Below are positions 42,966 to 50,880 of a DNA stretch of 64,000 nt, piece after piece (positions within the stretch are counted from its first letter, which is position 1; each line of letters opens with the position of its first letter). The notes beneath the pieces are model-generated. The model saw nothing but the letters and a program-made list of their open reading frames with translations. It made no database searches and was not told the DNA's origin. Source of the DNA: Acidimicrobiales bacterium (GTDB taxonomy: Bacteria > Actinomycetota > Acidimicrobiia > Acidimicrobiales > SHLQ01); the NCBI GenBank assembly GCA_020629635.1, contig JAHDCX010000005.1:64721-128720 (forward strand). Direction: 5' to 3'. The translations under genes and the position numbers were made by a program.

Positions 42966-43711
42966 GATGGGCTCAGCCCGGTCATCGGTGGCACTGTCGG
43001 CTCGGTGTGATCGACCATGCGGCCGTCCCGAAGGAAGACGACGCGATCTGCCCATGCGGCGAGTTGCGCGTCATGTGTGACGACGACTGCTGACGTTCCG
43101 GCATCACACGCGGAGCGAAGTGTTCGCATCACGGATTCGCCTGTCACCGAGTCCAGGGCGCCCGTCGGCTCATCAGCCAACAACAACCGACCCCCACCAA
43201 CCAGCGCTCGAGCAATCGCAACACGTTGTTGTTCGCCACCAGACAAGTCGTCGGGGAAGTGGTCGAGCCGGTTCGCGAGACCGACAGCCCCGAGCTGCTC
43301 GATTGCCGCCTGCGTTGCGTCCCGGCGGCCACGGCCCGCCAACTCCAAGACCATTGCCACGTTCTCGACCGCAGATAGAGCGGGGAGCAGGTTGAAATCT
43401 TGGAACACATAGCCAACTCGACGCAGTCGGACATCGGCCAACCCCGCTGCCTCCATTCCGCCGAGGTCTTGCCCGTCGACTCGAACCGTTCCCGTCGACG
43501 GCACTTCCAGCCCGCCAGCGATTGTCAGCAGGGTCGACTTGCCAGACCCGGACGGCCCCATCACCGCCACGAACTCCCCTCGAGCCACGCTCAACGACGC
43601 ATCGACCAACGCACGCACTTCGTTCGGTGGTTCGCCATAGGTTCGACACACCGATGTCAACTCCAGTGCGGGTGTTTCGACGGTCTTCGGCTGGGCGCTG
43701 ATTGCGTTCAT
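42962..43711 (-). CDS. ABC transporter ATP-binding protein (LolD/MacB type)
   Basis: 249 residues from ATG 43711 with GGAGGAG before it. Walker A VMGPSGSGKSTLL, signature LSGGEQQRVAIARALV, Walker B LLLADEPTGALD and H-loop VVVTHDAQLA are all intact. The GALDS after Walker B is characteristic of the LolD/MacB group. It overlaps the PadR stop (ATGA) and the permease start, so the three genes form one operon. Confidence 0.95.
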   Translation of the reverse strand: MNAISAQPKTVETPALELTSVCRTYGEPPNEVRALVDASLSVARGEFVAVMGPSGSGKSTLLTIAGGLEVPSTGTVRVDGQDLGGMEAAGLADVRLRRVGYVFQDFNLLPALSAVENVAMVLELAGRGRRDATQAAIEQLGAVGLANRLDHFPDDLSGGEQQRVAIARALVGGGRLLLADEPTGALDSVTGESVMRTLRSACDAGTSAVVVTHDAQLAAWADRVVFLRDGRMVDHTEPTVPPMTGLSPS

Positions 43712-44286
43712 CGCTGCTCCTCCACGGCAATCTCTTCCGGAGCGACACTCGTTTCGTCCGGTGCCCCAAGCAGCGACACGCCGGCCCGCACCCGAGCGTC
43801 GACCGTGTCGAGCCACCGAATCGATGCTTCGAGGCGAAACAACTCGGCGTCGCACATCAACAACAACGGCGTGTCCGCAGCCGGGGTCGCCTTCACGTGC
43901 GTGAGCGTTCTCATCCGCTCGATCAGCTGCCGCCGCTGGCTCTGAACGATCTCAACGCTCCCCTCAGGATCGATCGACACAGCGATCATCACTTTCATCA
44001 CCAGGTCGTCACGCGGCGGTGCCTTCGGCGGTGCAGCGTCCTTCAACCAGAAGTCCAACTCCACCTGTCCGGCAGCAGTGATCACGTACGGTCGAGTCTT
44101 GGCGTCGACATCAGCGCCCGGAGACTCGACGAAGCCATCTCGTTCAAGACGATCGAGGCTCGTGTAGACCTGGCCGACGTTCAACGGCCAAAACGACCCC
44201 GTCCGAGACTCGAACTCAGACTTCAACTGCTGCCCATACATCGGGGCAGTCGACAACAACGCAAGAAGCGAATGGCGAACTGACAT
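43708..44286 (-). CDS. PadR-family transcriptional regulator
   Basis: 192 residues. Winged-helix PadR domain MSVRHSLLALLSTAPMYGQQ, then VGQVYTSLDRLERDGFVES, and a C-terminal helical Vir-like part (QRRQLIERMRTL). Controls the ABC exporter downstream, being the first gene of that operon. The palindrome CATACTCGGTATG covers its own start codon (44284-44296), so autorepression is likely, as known for the family. Confidence 0.93.
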   Translation of the reverse strand: MSVRHSLLALLSTAPMYGQQLKSEFESRTGSFWPLNVGQVYTSLDRLERDGFVESPGADVDAKTRPYVITAAGQVELDFWLKDAAPPKAPPRDDLVMKVMIAVSIDPEGSVEIVQSQRRQLIERMRTLTHVKATPAADTPLLLMCDAELFRLEASIRWLDTVDARVRAGVSLLGAPDETSVAPEEIAVEEQR

Positions 44287-44296
44287 ACTCGGTATG
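44284..44296. promoter_or_regulatory. PadR operator overlapping the start codon
   Basis: CATACTCGGTATG is a perfect inverted repeat whose left arm contains the PadR start codon. A further GGTATG half-site lies at 44314-44319 (CTGGGTATG), so the operator probably extends 30 bp upstream. Confidence 0.55.
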
Positions 44297-44337
44297 CTAC
44301 GGTTATTCTACTGGGTATGCAACCGAAGCCGCGATCC

Positions 44338-44484
44338 TCAGCTCAAAAGGGCAGGAACCCAGATCGTCGTGGCATCGGTGTAACTCGGCCAGCCGATGGC
44401 GGTCCGATGTTCGCCAAAGGTTCGTCGCAGTGCCGTCTCGGCTGCCAGACCAAAATCAACAGAGAACAGCCAGAACGGTGTCAC
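44338..44484 (-). CDS. Possible micro-ORF downstream of the Panacea gene
   Basis: GTG at 44484 opens 48 codons (VTPFWLFSVDFGLAAETALR start, ending TTIWVPALLS). It begins 19 nt after the stop of the Panacea-domain gene and is open back to a TGA inside that gene. Aromatic-rich and with no ribosome-binding site. It could be a small toxin or the end of a broken gene. Weak. Confidence 0.28.
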   Translation of the reverse strand: MTPFWLFSVDFGLAAETALRRTFGEHRTAIGWPSYTDATTIWVPALLS

Positions 44485-44503
44485 GACGCGGAGCTTGCTC
44501 GTC

Positions 44504-45106
44504 TCAGGTAGGAAAACCGCTGTCGTTCAACAGCTTCTTCACATCGAAATCCGTCGCAACCGACCTGGTATCGATGAGCCATGCGGAATCGGGGATGAGG
44601 TCGCCGTCCTCGAGATTCTTCCAAGCGATGGACTCCCGATGCGAAAACTCGCTCACTTGAGTTCCCGTCCAGTTGTGGAACTTGGCGAGAGCTTCCTCCA
44701 ACATCGCCACATCGTCCTCATCGAGCAGCCGTCGCACCTCACTCATGTCCGACGATGGCCCAGGTTCGAGAACGATGGCAGGGTTCGGGGCGCCAACGTC
44801 TCGATGCCCGATGGTCACTCGTGCTCCGCGCGCCAGCTGTTGTCGGATGAGGTCCAGGCGGTGTGGGACGGGGCCCTGCGGTAGTCGCTGGTAGTCGCTA
44901 CCGGTGATCGAGTAGCCACCGCGACGGTACGATTCCTGATCCGCCCACCACACGATCTTGTTGAGCTTCACCGCTCCTCGATGGCGGTCGCCTCTCTCGG
45001 CCATGCGGATCGTCACGTACTCGACTGCAGCTGCAAGTCGATCGGAGCTGTCACTCTTTCGACTACTTCGGATCGCTTGAATTTGTTCAGCTGCGCATTG
45101 GGTCAT
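44504..45106 (-). CDS. Panacea-domain (SocA-like, DUF4065) antitoxin-type protein
   Basis: 200 residues. After a polar N-terminus the Panacea core appears: VKLNKIVWWADQESYRRGGY, ITGSDYQRLPQGPVPHRLDL and a helical region (LDEDDVAMLEEALAKFHNWT), with a C-terminal IDTRSVATDFDVKKLLND. Panacea domains are antitoxins of diverse toxins or adaptors for proteolysis (SocA). No recognisable toxin is adjacent, only a 48-codon frame downstream and a region of about 310 bases without a gene upstream. It is therefore called orphan. SD-like CCAGGG precedes ATG 45106. Confidence 0.8.
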   Translation of the reverse strand: MTQCAAEQIQAIRSSRKSDSSDRLAAAVEYVTIRMAERGDRHRGAVKLNKIVWWADQESYRRGGYSITGSDYQRLPQGPVPHRLDLIRQQLARGARVTIGHRDVGAPNPAIVLEPGPSSDMSEVRRLLDEDDVAMLEEALAKFHNWTGTQVSEFSHRESIAWKNLEDGDLIPDSAWLIDTRSVATDFDVKKLLNDSGFPT

Positions 45107-45417
45107 CCCTGGAGATCAGTGAGCCACAGACCTTACGTGTGCCGTGAGACATTGATCGTACTCGTCCGAGGAACGCCGGATTGGCCGAACGACGCCGTCG
45201 CCAGGCGTCCCTTTGCCGCACCGATCGTGGCGGCTCAACCCAACTCGATCGCCCTCGCCACGCCCGCATCCCATGCCGTTGTGATTTGACGGCCTGAGCA
45301 AAGACGATCCGAAACCCCAACCAAGATGCACATTTTCTGACATGGAGGTTTACGGGAGGGTGAGGCGGGATACAACTTCGGAGTCCGACCGACCACTTCG
45401 ATCGAAACCGAGGAACC
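45107..45417. other. Intergenic region upstream of SulP gene
   Basis: About 310 bases. Frames present are Arg/Gly-rich and without start signals. It holds a TGAC half of a family A site (45338) but no matching right arm. The SulP start GTG 45418 has GAGGA upstream. Confidence 0.45.
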
Positions 45418-47136
45418 GTGGCCATCAAATCCGACTCGCCCCCGATGGGCGTCGACCAACTCTCCCCATCAGCGGTCTGGCGAGGTGACCTCCTCGGCGG
45501 TCTCGTCGCCGCCGTCATCGCCTTGCCCCTCGCACTCGCCTTCGGCGTGCAATCTGGTCTCGGTGCCGAAGCCGGCCTGTACGGCGCAATCGCGGCCGGG
45601 ATCGTGGCGGCGATCTTCGGTGGTACGGCCACGCAGGTGACCGGACCGACCGGACCGATGACCGTGGTCAGCGCAACCGTCGTGTCGCTCGCCATCGTTC
45701 GCGAAGGTGGCCTCGAGAACGCCTTCGGCCTGATTCTGTTGACGTTCTTCGCTGCCGGCGTGTTCCAGATCCTCTTTGGTTTCCTCGGCGTTGCAAAGTA
45801 CGTCCGGTACTTCCCGTATCCCGTCGTCTCCGGGTTCATGAGTGGCGTCGGCTTGATCATCGTCGTGCTTCAAATCTGGCCATTGCTCGGATCCGCGTCA
45901 CCGAAATCGACCCTCGACGTGTTCCTCCGCATCGACGAGCCGCTCTCGGCGATCGACGGCGCCGCCGTGACCGTGGGATTGATCACGGTGGCTGCGTTCT
46001 ACGCGCTCCCCCGGCTCACCTCAGCCATCCCCGCAGCGCTCGGCGCGCTCATCGTCGGCACACTCTCGGCGCGCGTCCTCGGCTTGGACGTTCCGACGAT
46101 CGGCGACATCCCGCAGGGCCTCCCCACACTGCAGATCGCCGAGATGTTCGGCATCGACCCGTCCGACCTCGTCCTGGTCATCGAATACGGCCTGATTCTC
46201 GCCGTGCTCGGCTCGATCGACTCGCTGCTCACGTCGGTGATCGCCGACAACATCACGAGGACGAAACACGACTCAAACCGCGAACTCATCGGCCAGGGCC
46301 TCGGCAACATGGCGGCGGCACTCATCGGCGGCCTTCCTGGCGCAGGCGCCACCAAGGGCACGGTCGTCAACATCGATGCCGGTGGCCGAACCCGACGCTC
46401 GGGGGCGCTCCACGGTCTCTTCCTGTTGATCATGCTCCTCGGTGCCGGCTCGCTCGTCGCAGAGGTTCCGCTCGCCGTGCTTGCCGGCATCTTGATCCCG
46501 ATCGGATTCGCCATCGTCGACATGAAAGGCATCCGTCATCTGCGGTCCGTTCCGAAAGCGGACGCTGCCGTGCTCGTCCTCGTGCTCGCCATCACCGTCT
46601 TCGGTGACCTCATCGTGGCCGTCGGCGTGGGTGTTGCCCTTGCCTGCGTGCTGTTCATGAAGCGCACGGCCGACCTCGGCGAACACCGGACCAAGCTCGT
46701 CGCCGTGGACCCGACACAGGTCCATCACGGTGAGCTCGAAGACCTCGAGTCGATCGGCGACGGCATCTACATCAAGCACATCTACGGACCGCTGTTCTTC
46801 GGCTTTGCCGCCGGCTTCAAGGAGGTCACCGAGCAGCTTCCCACCGATGCACAAGTCCTCATCATGGACTTCGCCGATGTTCCCGTCATCGACCAATCCG
46901 GTCTGTACGCACTCGAAGACGCAATCCTCTTCGCCGAGCGCAGCGGCGTCCAGGTGATACTCGCCAACATCGCCGAGCAACCCCAGGACATGCTCCGCGA
47001 CGTCGAGATCATCGGCGCCCTCGTCGACGAGGCGCACGTCGTCGACTCGATCCTCGACGCCCTGCACGTCATCCGACTGCCCATCGACCTCGATGCGGCC
47101 ACCGATCTCGACCCCCAATCCACGACAGGAGCATGA
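45418..47136 (+). CDS. SulP-family anion transporter with STAS domain
   Basis: 572 residues from GTG 45418. About 11-12 helices from residue 20 to 420 contain the SulP signature GLYGAIAAGIVAAIFGGTATQ and NITRTKHDSNRELIGQGLGN. The C-terminal STAS domain (residues 430-555) includes VLIMDFADVPVIDQSGLYAL. Immediately followed by a carbonic anhydrase (2 nt), so bicarbonate is the likely substrate (BicA-like), with sulfate as alternative. Inner membrane. The STAS serine position is kept (IDQSG). Confidence 0.9.
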   Translation: MAIKSDSPPMGVDQLSPSAVWRGDLLGGLVAAVIALPLALAFGVQSGLGAEAGLYGAIAAGIVAAIFGGTATQVTGPTGPMTVVSATVVSLAIVREGGLENAFGLILLTFFAAGVFQILFGFLGVAKYVRYFPYPVVSGFMSGVGLIIVVLQIWPLLGSASPKSTLDVFLRIDEPLSAIDGAAVTVGLITVAAFYALPRLTSAIPAALGALIVGTLSARVLGLDVPTIGDIPQGLPTLQIAEMFGIDPSDLVLVIEYGLILAVLGSIDSLLTSVIADNITRTKHDSNRELIGQGLGNMAAALIGGLPGAGATKGTVVNIDAGGRTRRSGALHGLFLLIMLLGAGSLVAEVPLAVLAGILIPIGFAIVDMKGIRHLRSVPKADAAVLVLVLAITVFGDLIVAVGVGVALACVLFMKRTADLGEHRTKLVAVDPTQVHHGELEDLESIGDGIYIKHIYGPLFFGFAAGFKEVTEQLPTDAQVLIMDFADVPVIDQSGLYALEDAILFAERSGVQVILANIAEQPQDMLRDVEIIGALVDEAHVVDSILDALHVIRLPIDLDAATDLDPQSTTGA

Positions 47137-47138
47137 CC

Positions 47139-47768
47139 ATGGCCATCACCCACGCCGTCCCCACCAGCGAGTTCCAGAGTTCGGCCACGCCAGAATCGGT
47201 TCTGAGCTGGCTCAAAGACGCCAACCAGCGCTTCGTCGACGGAGAGCACGTCGAACGCGATTGGAAGGCCGACATCGACACGACTGCCAGTGGCCAGTTC
47301 CCTCTCGCGGCGTTCGTCAGTTGCATCGACTCACGGGTTCCGCCAGAGGTCGTGTTCGACCTGGGTCTCGGCGACGTGTTTGCCGCCCGCACGGCAGGCA
47401 ATGTGATCGACACCGACGTGATCGGAAGCCTCGAGTTCGCTTCGGCGGTGGCTGGCGTGAAGGTCATCGTCGTCCTCGGCCACACCGCCTGCGGCGCAGT
47501 CAAAGGCGCCTGTGACGGCGTCGAACTCGGCCACCTCACCAGCTTGCTCGCCAAAATCACCCCGTCCGTCGAGGCGGTGACCGGCGAGACCGCTCCCGGA
47601 TCTGGCGACGACGCCATCGTCAACCAGGTCGTACAGGCCCACGTCGACCGCACGGCGGCAGGTCTCCTCGAGGCGAGTCCGGTTCTGCGCGGGCTCGTCG
47701 ACGAAGGCTCGCTCCTCGTTGTCGGGGCCACCTATGACCTCGAGACCGGCCGAGTCGACTGGCACTGA
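47139..47768 (+). CDS. Beta-class carbonic anhydrase
   Basis: 209 residues from ATG 47139 (AGGAG 7 nt before; ATG 47133 is the alternative and overlaps the SulP stop). The zinc site is complete: C62, D64 and R66 in SCIDSRVPPE, and H115 and C118 in LGHTACGAVKGA. Catalyses CO2 + H2O to bicarbonate and H+. Clustering with SulP points to inorganic-carbon uptake or pH control. Cytoplasmic. Confidence 0.93.
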   Translation: MAITHAVPTSEFQSSATPESVLSWLKDANQRFVDGEHVERDWKADIDTTASGQFPLAAFVSCIDSRVPPEVVFDLGLGDVFAARTAGNVIDTDVIGSLEFASAVAGVKVIVVLGHTACGAVKGACDGVELGHLTSLLAKITPSVEAVTGETAPGSGDDAIVNQVVQAHVDRTAAGLLEASPVLRGLVDEGSLLVVGATYDLETGRVDWH

Positions 47769-47819
47769 GGTCGACTTGTTTGCACCGGCGCGCCGGTTCG
47801 ATTTGATCCGGCCAGACCG

Positions 47820-48226
47820 TCACCCGGCCGAGACGTGCTCCCACAGTGTTTCGCCGGATGGTCGTGAGACGATTCGTGCCGCTGAGGGTGGAATCGATGC
47901 CTCGACGCCGCGCAGTTCTTGATCGGCGGTGCAACCGTCCCCTCGGATGCGATGGATCGACCGGGCGGTGAAAGAGGCGATGTCGCCATCGACCGTATCT
48001 TTGCCAAGAAGGTGAAGTCGTCATTCCAAGAATAGCGCACGATCGCACTTTCAATTGAGATCCCTTTCGCGTCTGCAATCGTTTGAAGATCCTCCAACTC
48101 AGCGAGTGAGGGCTTTGGGAACAAGGCCGCTACTTCCTGGATCTCGAATGACTCATTCGTCACAGATGAGCCGGACGCCGACACCTCTGAATTCCCTGCC
48201 CAGAGGAGTACTCCGGTGGCAACCAT
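47820..48226 (-). pseudogene. Frameshifted small exported-type protein
   Basis: From ATG 48226 the frame reads MVATGVLLWAGNSEVSAS, then SLAELEDLQTIADAKGIS and SAIVRYSWNDDFTF. It then turns into unlikely His/Arg-rich sequence after about codon 74 (48010). A change to the other minus-strand frame in TTCTTGGCAAAG restores a plausible continuation (GKDTVDGDIASFTARSIHRI ... SGETLWEHVSAG), with stop TGA at 47822-47820. This is best read as a one-base indel in a gene of about 130 codons. The N-terminal region resembles actinobacterial exported proteins with a SLAEL-x-GIS motif. Two family B palindromes lie upstream (48342-48378). Confidence 0.5.
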
Positions 48227-48341
48227 CCCGAGCGTCGCTTTCGGTTCCCGAAGTTGACGATCATCAGTCTTTCTTCCGAAGGTCGGCCACCCGCCGGATC
48301 GCGTATCGACAAAGGCCTATGTGGAGCATGCACCTCCCGGC

Positions 48342-48357
48342 TGGCAGTCGTCTGACA
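48342..48357. promoter_or_regulatory. Family B palindrome, site B3
   Basis: TGGCAGTCGTCTGACA, upstream of the frameshifted gene. Centre-to-centre distance to B4 is 21 bp, two helical turns, so paired binding is plausible. Confidence 0.58.
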
Positions 48358-48362
48358 GATGT

Positions 48363-48378
48363 TGGCAGTCGGCTGCCC
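48363..48378. promoter_or_regulatory. Family B palindrome, site B4
   Basis: TGGCAGTCGGCTGCCC, one mismatch at the last base. Adjacent to B3 and the 3' end of the 48416 lipoprotein gene. Confidence 0.55.
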
Positions 48379-48415
48379 ACACAGAACGTTCTCCACATCG
48401 GCGAACCGGCGATGT

Positions 48416-49843
48416 TCATTCGCCCTCCTCGCGTGCGATGCCGATGCCGTCGACCATGTTGTTCACGATGGCGATCTCGCCGTGCTCGTTGTCGACACAA
48501 GCCCGAAGCCGCTGCGCCGCCTCCTCGTCGACAAATCGCTCCACCGACTCCTGGCCGGTGTAACCGCCACCTCCGTAGACGAGATTGCCGGCCCCGATCG
48601 AGTCGCCGTTGGGAAGGGTGAGACGCTCTGAGTCGACATTCCAGCTCGTCGTGGCGGGCCATACAACCGGAAATCGCTCGCCGATCTCGTCCAACCGAAC
48701 GTAGAGACAGTCACCCTCGATGTCGATGACGCCTCGGATCTCGGCGCCCTGCCCGTCGTCCGTGAATGAGCCGAGATGCCGGACGACCGGACCGTCCAGA
48801 CTCGTCGAGGACGAGCCGGACGCCTCCCGGGCCCACGGAGTACCCGGCCGCCCAGGACCGGTCGTGAATACGACCTCGCCGCTCGGCAGATCGGCTGGCA
48901 GGATCGACACGACGATCGGGTGCGGATTGAAGTCGGCGGTGCACGAGTCGCTGCCGTGGTCCCCGTCGTTCACGACCGGATACAGCTCCCTCGTTGTGCG
49001 GTTGAACTCGAGGTGGCTGAGCGATCCGAGCGGGCACGAACCAGATTCTCCGACGATGAACTCGACAGGCACGGAGCCGCCGGACAGTTCGACCTCGCCG
49101 TATCGCGCCCGCACCTGTTCCGCCGTCAACACGCTGGCCATCTCGTTCGCCTCGACCTCGACGCCGCTCACGATCAACTGGTGCGGGACGACCTCGAGGT
49201 CGCTCTGATCTGTTGGGGGATCAACGATCGAGCGAACGGCAGATTCGATGTCGTCGACCGATCCGACGATGCCCGAAGGAAGGGGCTGGATGACCGGGAC
49301 TGCAGGATCAGCTCCGCAGCCCACATGCAGTCCCTCGATGTGCACCAGGAGCGGGGTGTCGGGTCCGCTCACGTTGAGGAAGGCAATGAAGCGGGTCGTC
49401 CCCGGGTCGAACGAAACCGGTGAGGCGAGTGGGTCGTCCTCCGGGCCGCTCGAATCGATCAGGAACGCCCGATCCTCCGCGAACCGATCCGCGGCGATAC
49501 TGCGTTCGCCGTGCACGACGACGTGCTCGGCGGTGGTGACCCGGGTCCATTCGGTGAGCAGGCTGTTCGAACCCGACTCTCGCACTGCACTGTTCAACGT
49601 CCCACTGACGATCAGGTCCGAGCTCGCAATGAGCGACTCGAGGTCCGGGGAGGGGTCGTAGTCGTAGGTCGGCAGTCCGCTCCGCAGGGTCGCCGCCACG
49701 GATTCGCTGCACTCGACATCGGCCGCCGCAAAGCTGTCCAAGGGGGCTCCCGACTCCAGGGCTTGTCCAGCGCTCCCGCAGGCTCCCAGCAGAAGTCCGA
49801 GCGCCACGATGGCGCAGCCTCTAGTGGTTCGTGTACGTCGCAT
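48416..49843 (-). CDS. Lipoprotein with shared SC-x-NPH module
   Basis: 475 residues from ATG 49843, with AGGAG 5 nt before. Lipobox LLLGACGS (Cys at 22). The mature part: residues 80-240 with SLIASSDLIVSGTLNSAV and SFDPGTTRFIAFLNV, and then SCPLGSLSHLEFNRTTRELY with NPHPIVVSILPADLPSGEVV. The second part aligns with the lipoprotein at 39277 in Cys spacing, PVV, D-x-G-x-(D/E)-SC and NPH residues. The C-terminal domain is acidic and contains a CVDNEHGEIA segment. Preceded by B5 75 nt upstream of the ATG. Function unknown. Confidence 0.75.
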   Translation of the reverse strand: MRRTRTTRGCAIVALGLLLGACGSAGQALESGAPLDSFAAADVECSESVAATLRSGLPTYDYDPSPDLESLIASSDLIVSGTLNSAVRESGSNSLLTEWTRVTTAEHVVVHGERSIAADRFAEDRAFLIDSSGPEDDPLASPVSFDPGTTRFIAFLNVSGPDTPLLVHIEGLHVGCGADPAVPVIQPLPSGIVGSVDDIESAVRSIVDPPTDQSDLEVVPHQLIVSGVEVEANEMASVLTAEQVRARYGEVELSGGSVPVEFIVGESGSCPLGSLSHLEFNRTTRELYPVVNDGDHGSDSCTADFNPHPIVVSILPADLPSGEVVFTTGPGRPGTPWAREASGSSSTSLDGPVVRHLGSFTDDGQGAEIRGVIDIEGDCLYVRLDEIGERFPVVWPATTSWNVDSERLTLPNGDSIGAGNLVYGGGGYTGQESVERFVDEEAAQRLRACVDNEHGEIAIVNNMVDGIGIAREEGE

Positions 49844-49918
49844 GATGGCTCCTGTTGTGCGTCGGCTTACCCAGTGATACGGCCTCCGGTCGCCCGTGGT
49901 TCCTACAGGACCCACGTT

Positions 49919-49934
49919 GGCAGATGTCTGCCAA
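49919..49934. promoter_or_regulatory. Family B palindrome, site B5
   Basis: TGGCAGATGTCTGCCA, extended by one pair each side (TTGGCAG...CTGCCAA). It lies between the minus-strand lipoprotein gene and the plus-strand LuxR-type regulator gene at 50086, so it may act on both. Confidence 0.65.
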
Positions 49935-50085
49935 GGCCCACTCGACACGTTGATGAATCGAGACGGCGGAGTTCGCCCCACACTCAACGACAGCGTGACC
50001 AACCGACACGGGCACGTGCGGCTGGGGTGACCGCGATGGCGGGCCGTCAGACGTGCACCATGGGGCCGTCTACGCTCGACGGTCG

Positions 50086-50778
50086 ATGACCGCGGATGAT
50101 CAACGGGTAGACATGGCGCTCATTGGTGTCGCCGCGGGCCGCATTCGCCGATTCGCCGAGGCGATCATTCAGGGACACGAATTCGGCATCGCACCTGGCA
50201 ACCACCACGAGCCGTGGACGTTCGATTTCCAACGCACTGCAGTGAGCGTCTACGAGCTGACCCTTCCATGGCCGTACCTCACGCGCCTCGCGTCGGCGTT
50301 CGAGGACTGCGCGAATCGGATGCTCACCGACCAACTCCCACCCGACGTCTCCCTCGATGGTTGGTCGCTCGTGCACGACTACCTGCGCGCTGCAGCGAAG
50401 GCGATCTCCGAGGCGGGCGAAGTCACGATCGATTCAGATGACATTCCCACTGCCGAGGACATCGACCCTGTCACTCCTCCGGTGATGTCGTTTGGGAAGC
50501 TCGCTGCGCTCGTCTCGGCCGAAGGAGCGAGGAGACTCGCAACCGCAGCCGGCGGGGTGGAACGTGCCTGCGGCGAAGCCGACACCTGCCCACTGAGCGA
50601 AGCCGAACTCGATTGGCTGCGGCGAAGCCGGCGCGGCGACCGCATCATCGACATCGCGTTCGATCACGGATACTCCGAGCGAAGCTTGTACCGAGCGCTG
50701 GCAGACCTCTACGACCGACTGGCGGTCGACAACCGCACCGAGGCCGTCGCCGTAGCGGCCGAGAACGGCTGGATCTGA
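50086..50778 (+). CDS. LuxR-type transcriptional regulator, orphan
   Basis: 230 residues from ATG 50086. TACGCT ends 9 nt before it, so the transcript is nearly leaderless. The N-terminal 160 residues are helical, without a receiver domain (FDFQRTAVSVYELTLPWPYL). The C-terminal 65 residues fit a LuxR HTH: LSEAELDWLRRSRRGDRIID, YSERSLYRALADLYDRLAVD and NRTEAVAVAAENGWI. It is flanked by palindromes B5 and B6, and is thus the natural candidate to bind family B sites. That link is inference. Confidence 0.72.
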   Translation: MTADDQRVDMALIGVAAGRIRRFAEAIIQGHEFGIAPGNHHEPWTFDFQRTAVSVYELTLPWPYLTRLASAFEDCANRMLTDQLPPDVSLDGWSLVHDYLRAAAKAISEAGEVTIDSDDIPTAEDIDPVTPPVMSFGKLAALVSAEGARRLATAAGGVERACGEADTCPLSEAELDWLRRSRRGDRIIDIAFDHGYSERSLYRALADLYDRLAVDNRTEAVAVAAENGWI

Positions 50779-50813
50779 TTCGGTGCACCGCAGCGTTGAC
50801 AACTGCCCGATGT

Positions 50814-50829
50814 TGGCAGCCTTCTGCCA
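50814..50829. promoter_or_regulatory. Family B palindrome, site B6
   Basis: TGGCAGCCTTCTGCCA, whose symmetry extends to 11-bp arms (GATGTTGGCAG and complement). TACCTT (50869-50874) lies 39 nt downstream and GTG 50881 6 nt after that. Confidence 0.65.
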
Positions 50830-50880
50830 ACATCAGGCGATCCCGTTTCGCCGCTGATCGGCTCTCCCTACCTTGGCCGT

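Noticed and set aside
44317-44511. 64-codon plus-strand frame beginning next to the PadR operator
   Set aside because: Basic, low-complexity and antisense to the region after the Panacea gene; no support beyond an ATG.
45338-45353. TGACATGGAGGTTTAC upstream of the SulP gene as a family A site
   Set aside because: Only the left half-site matches; no symmetric right arm.
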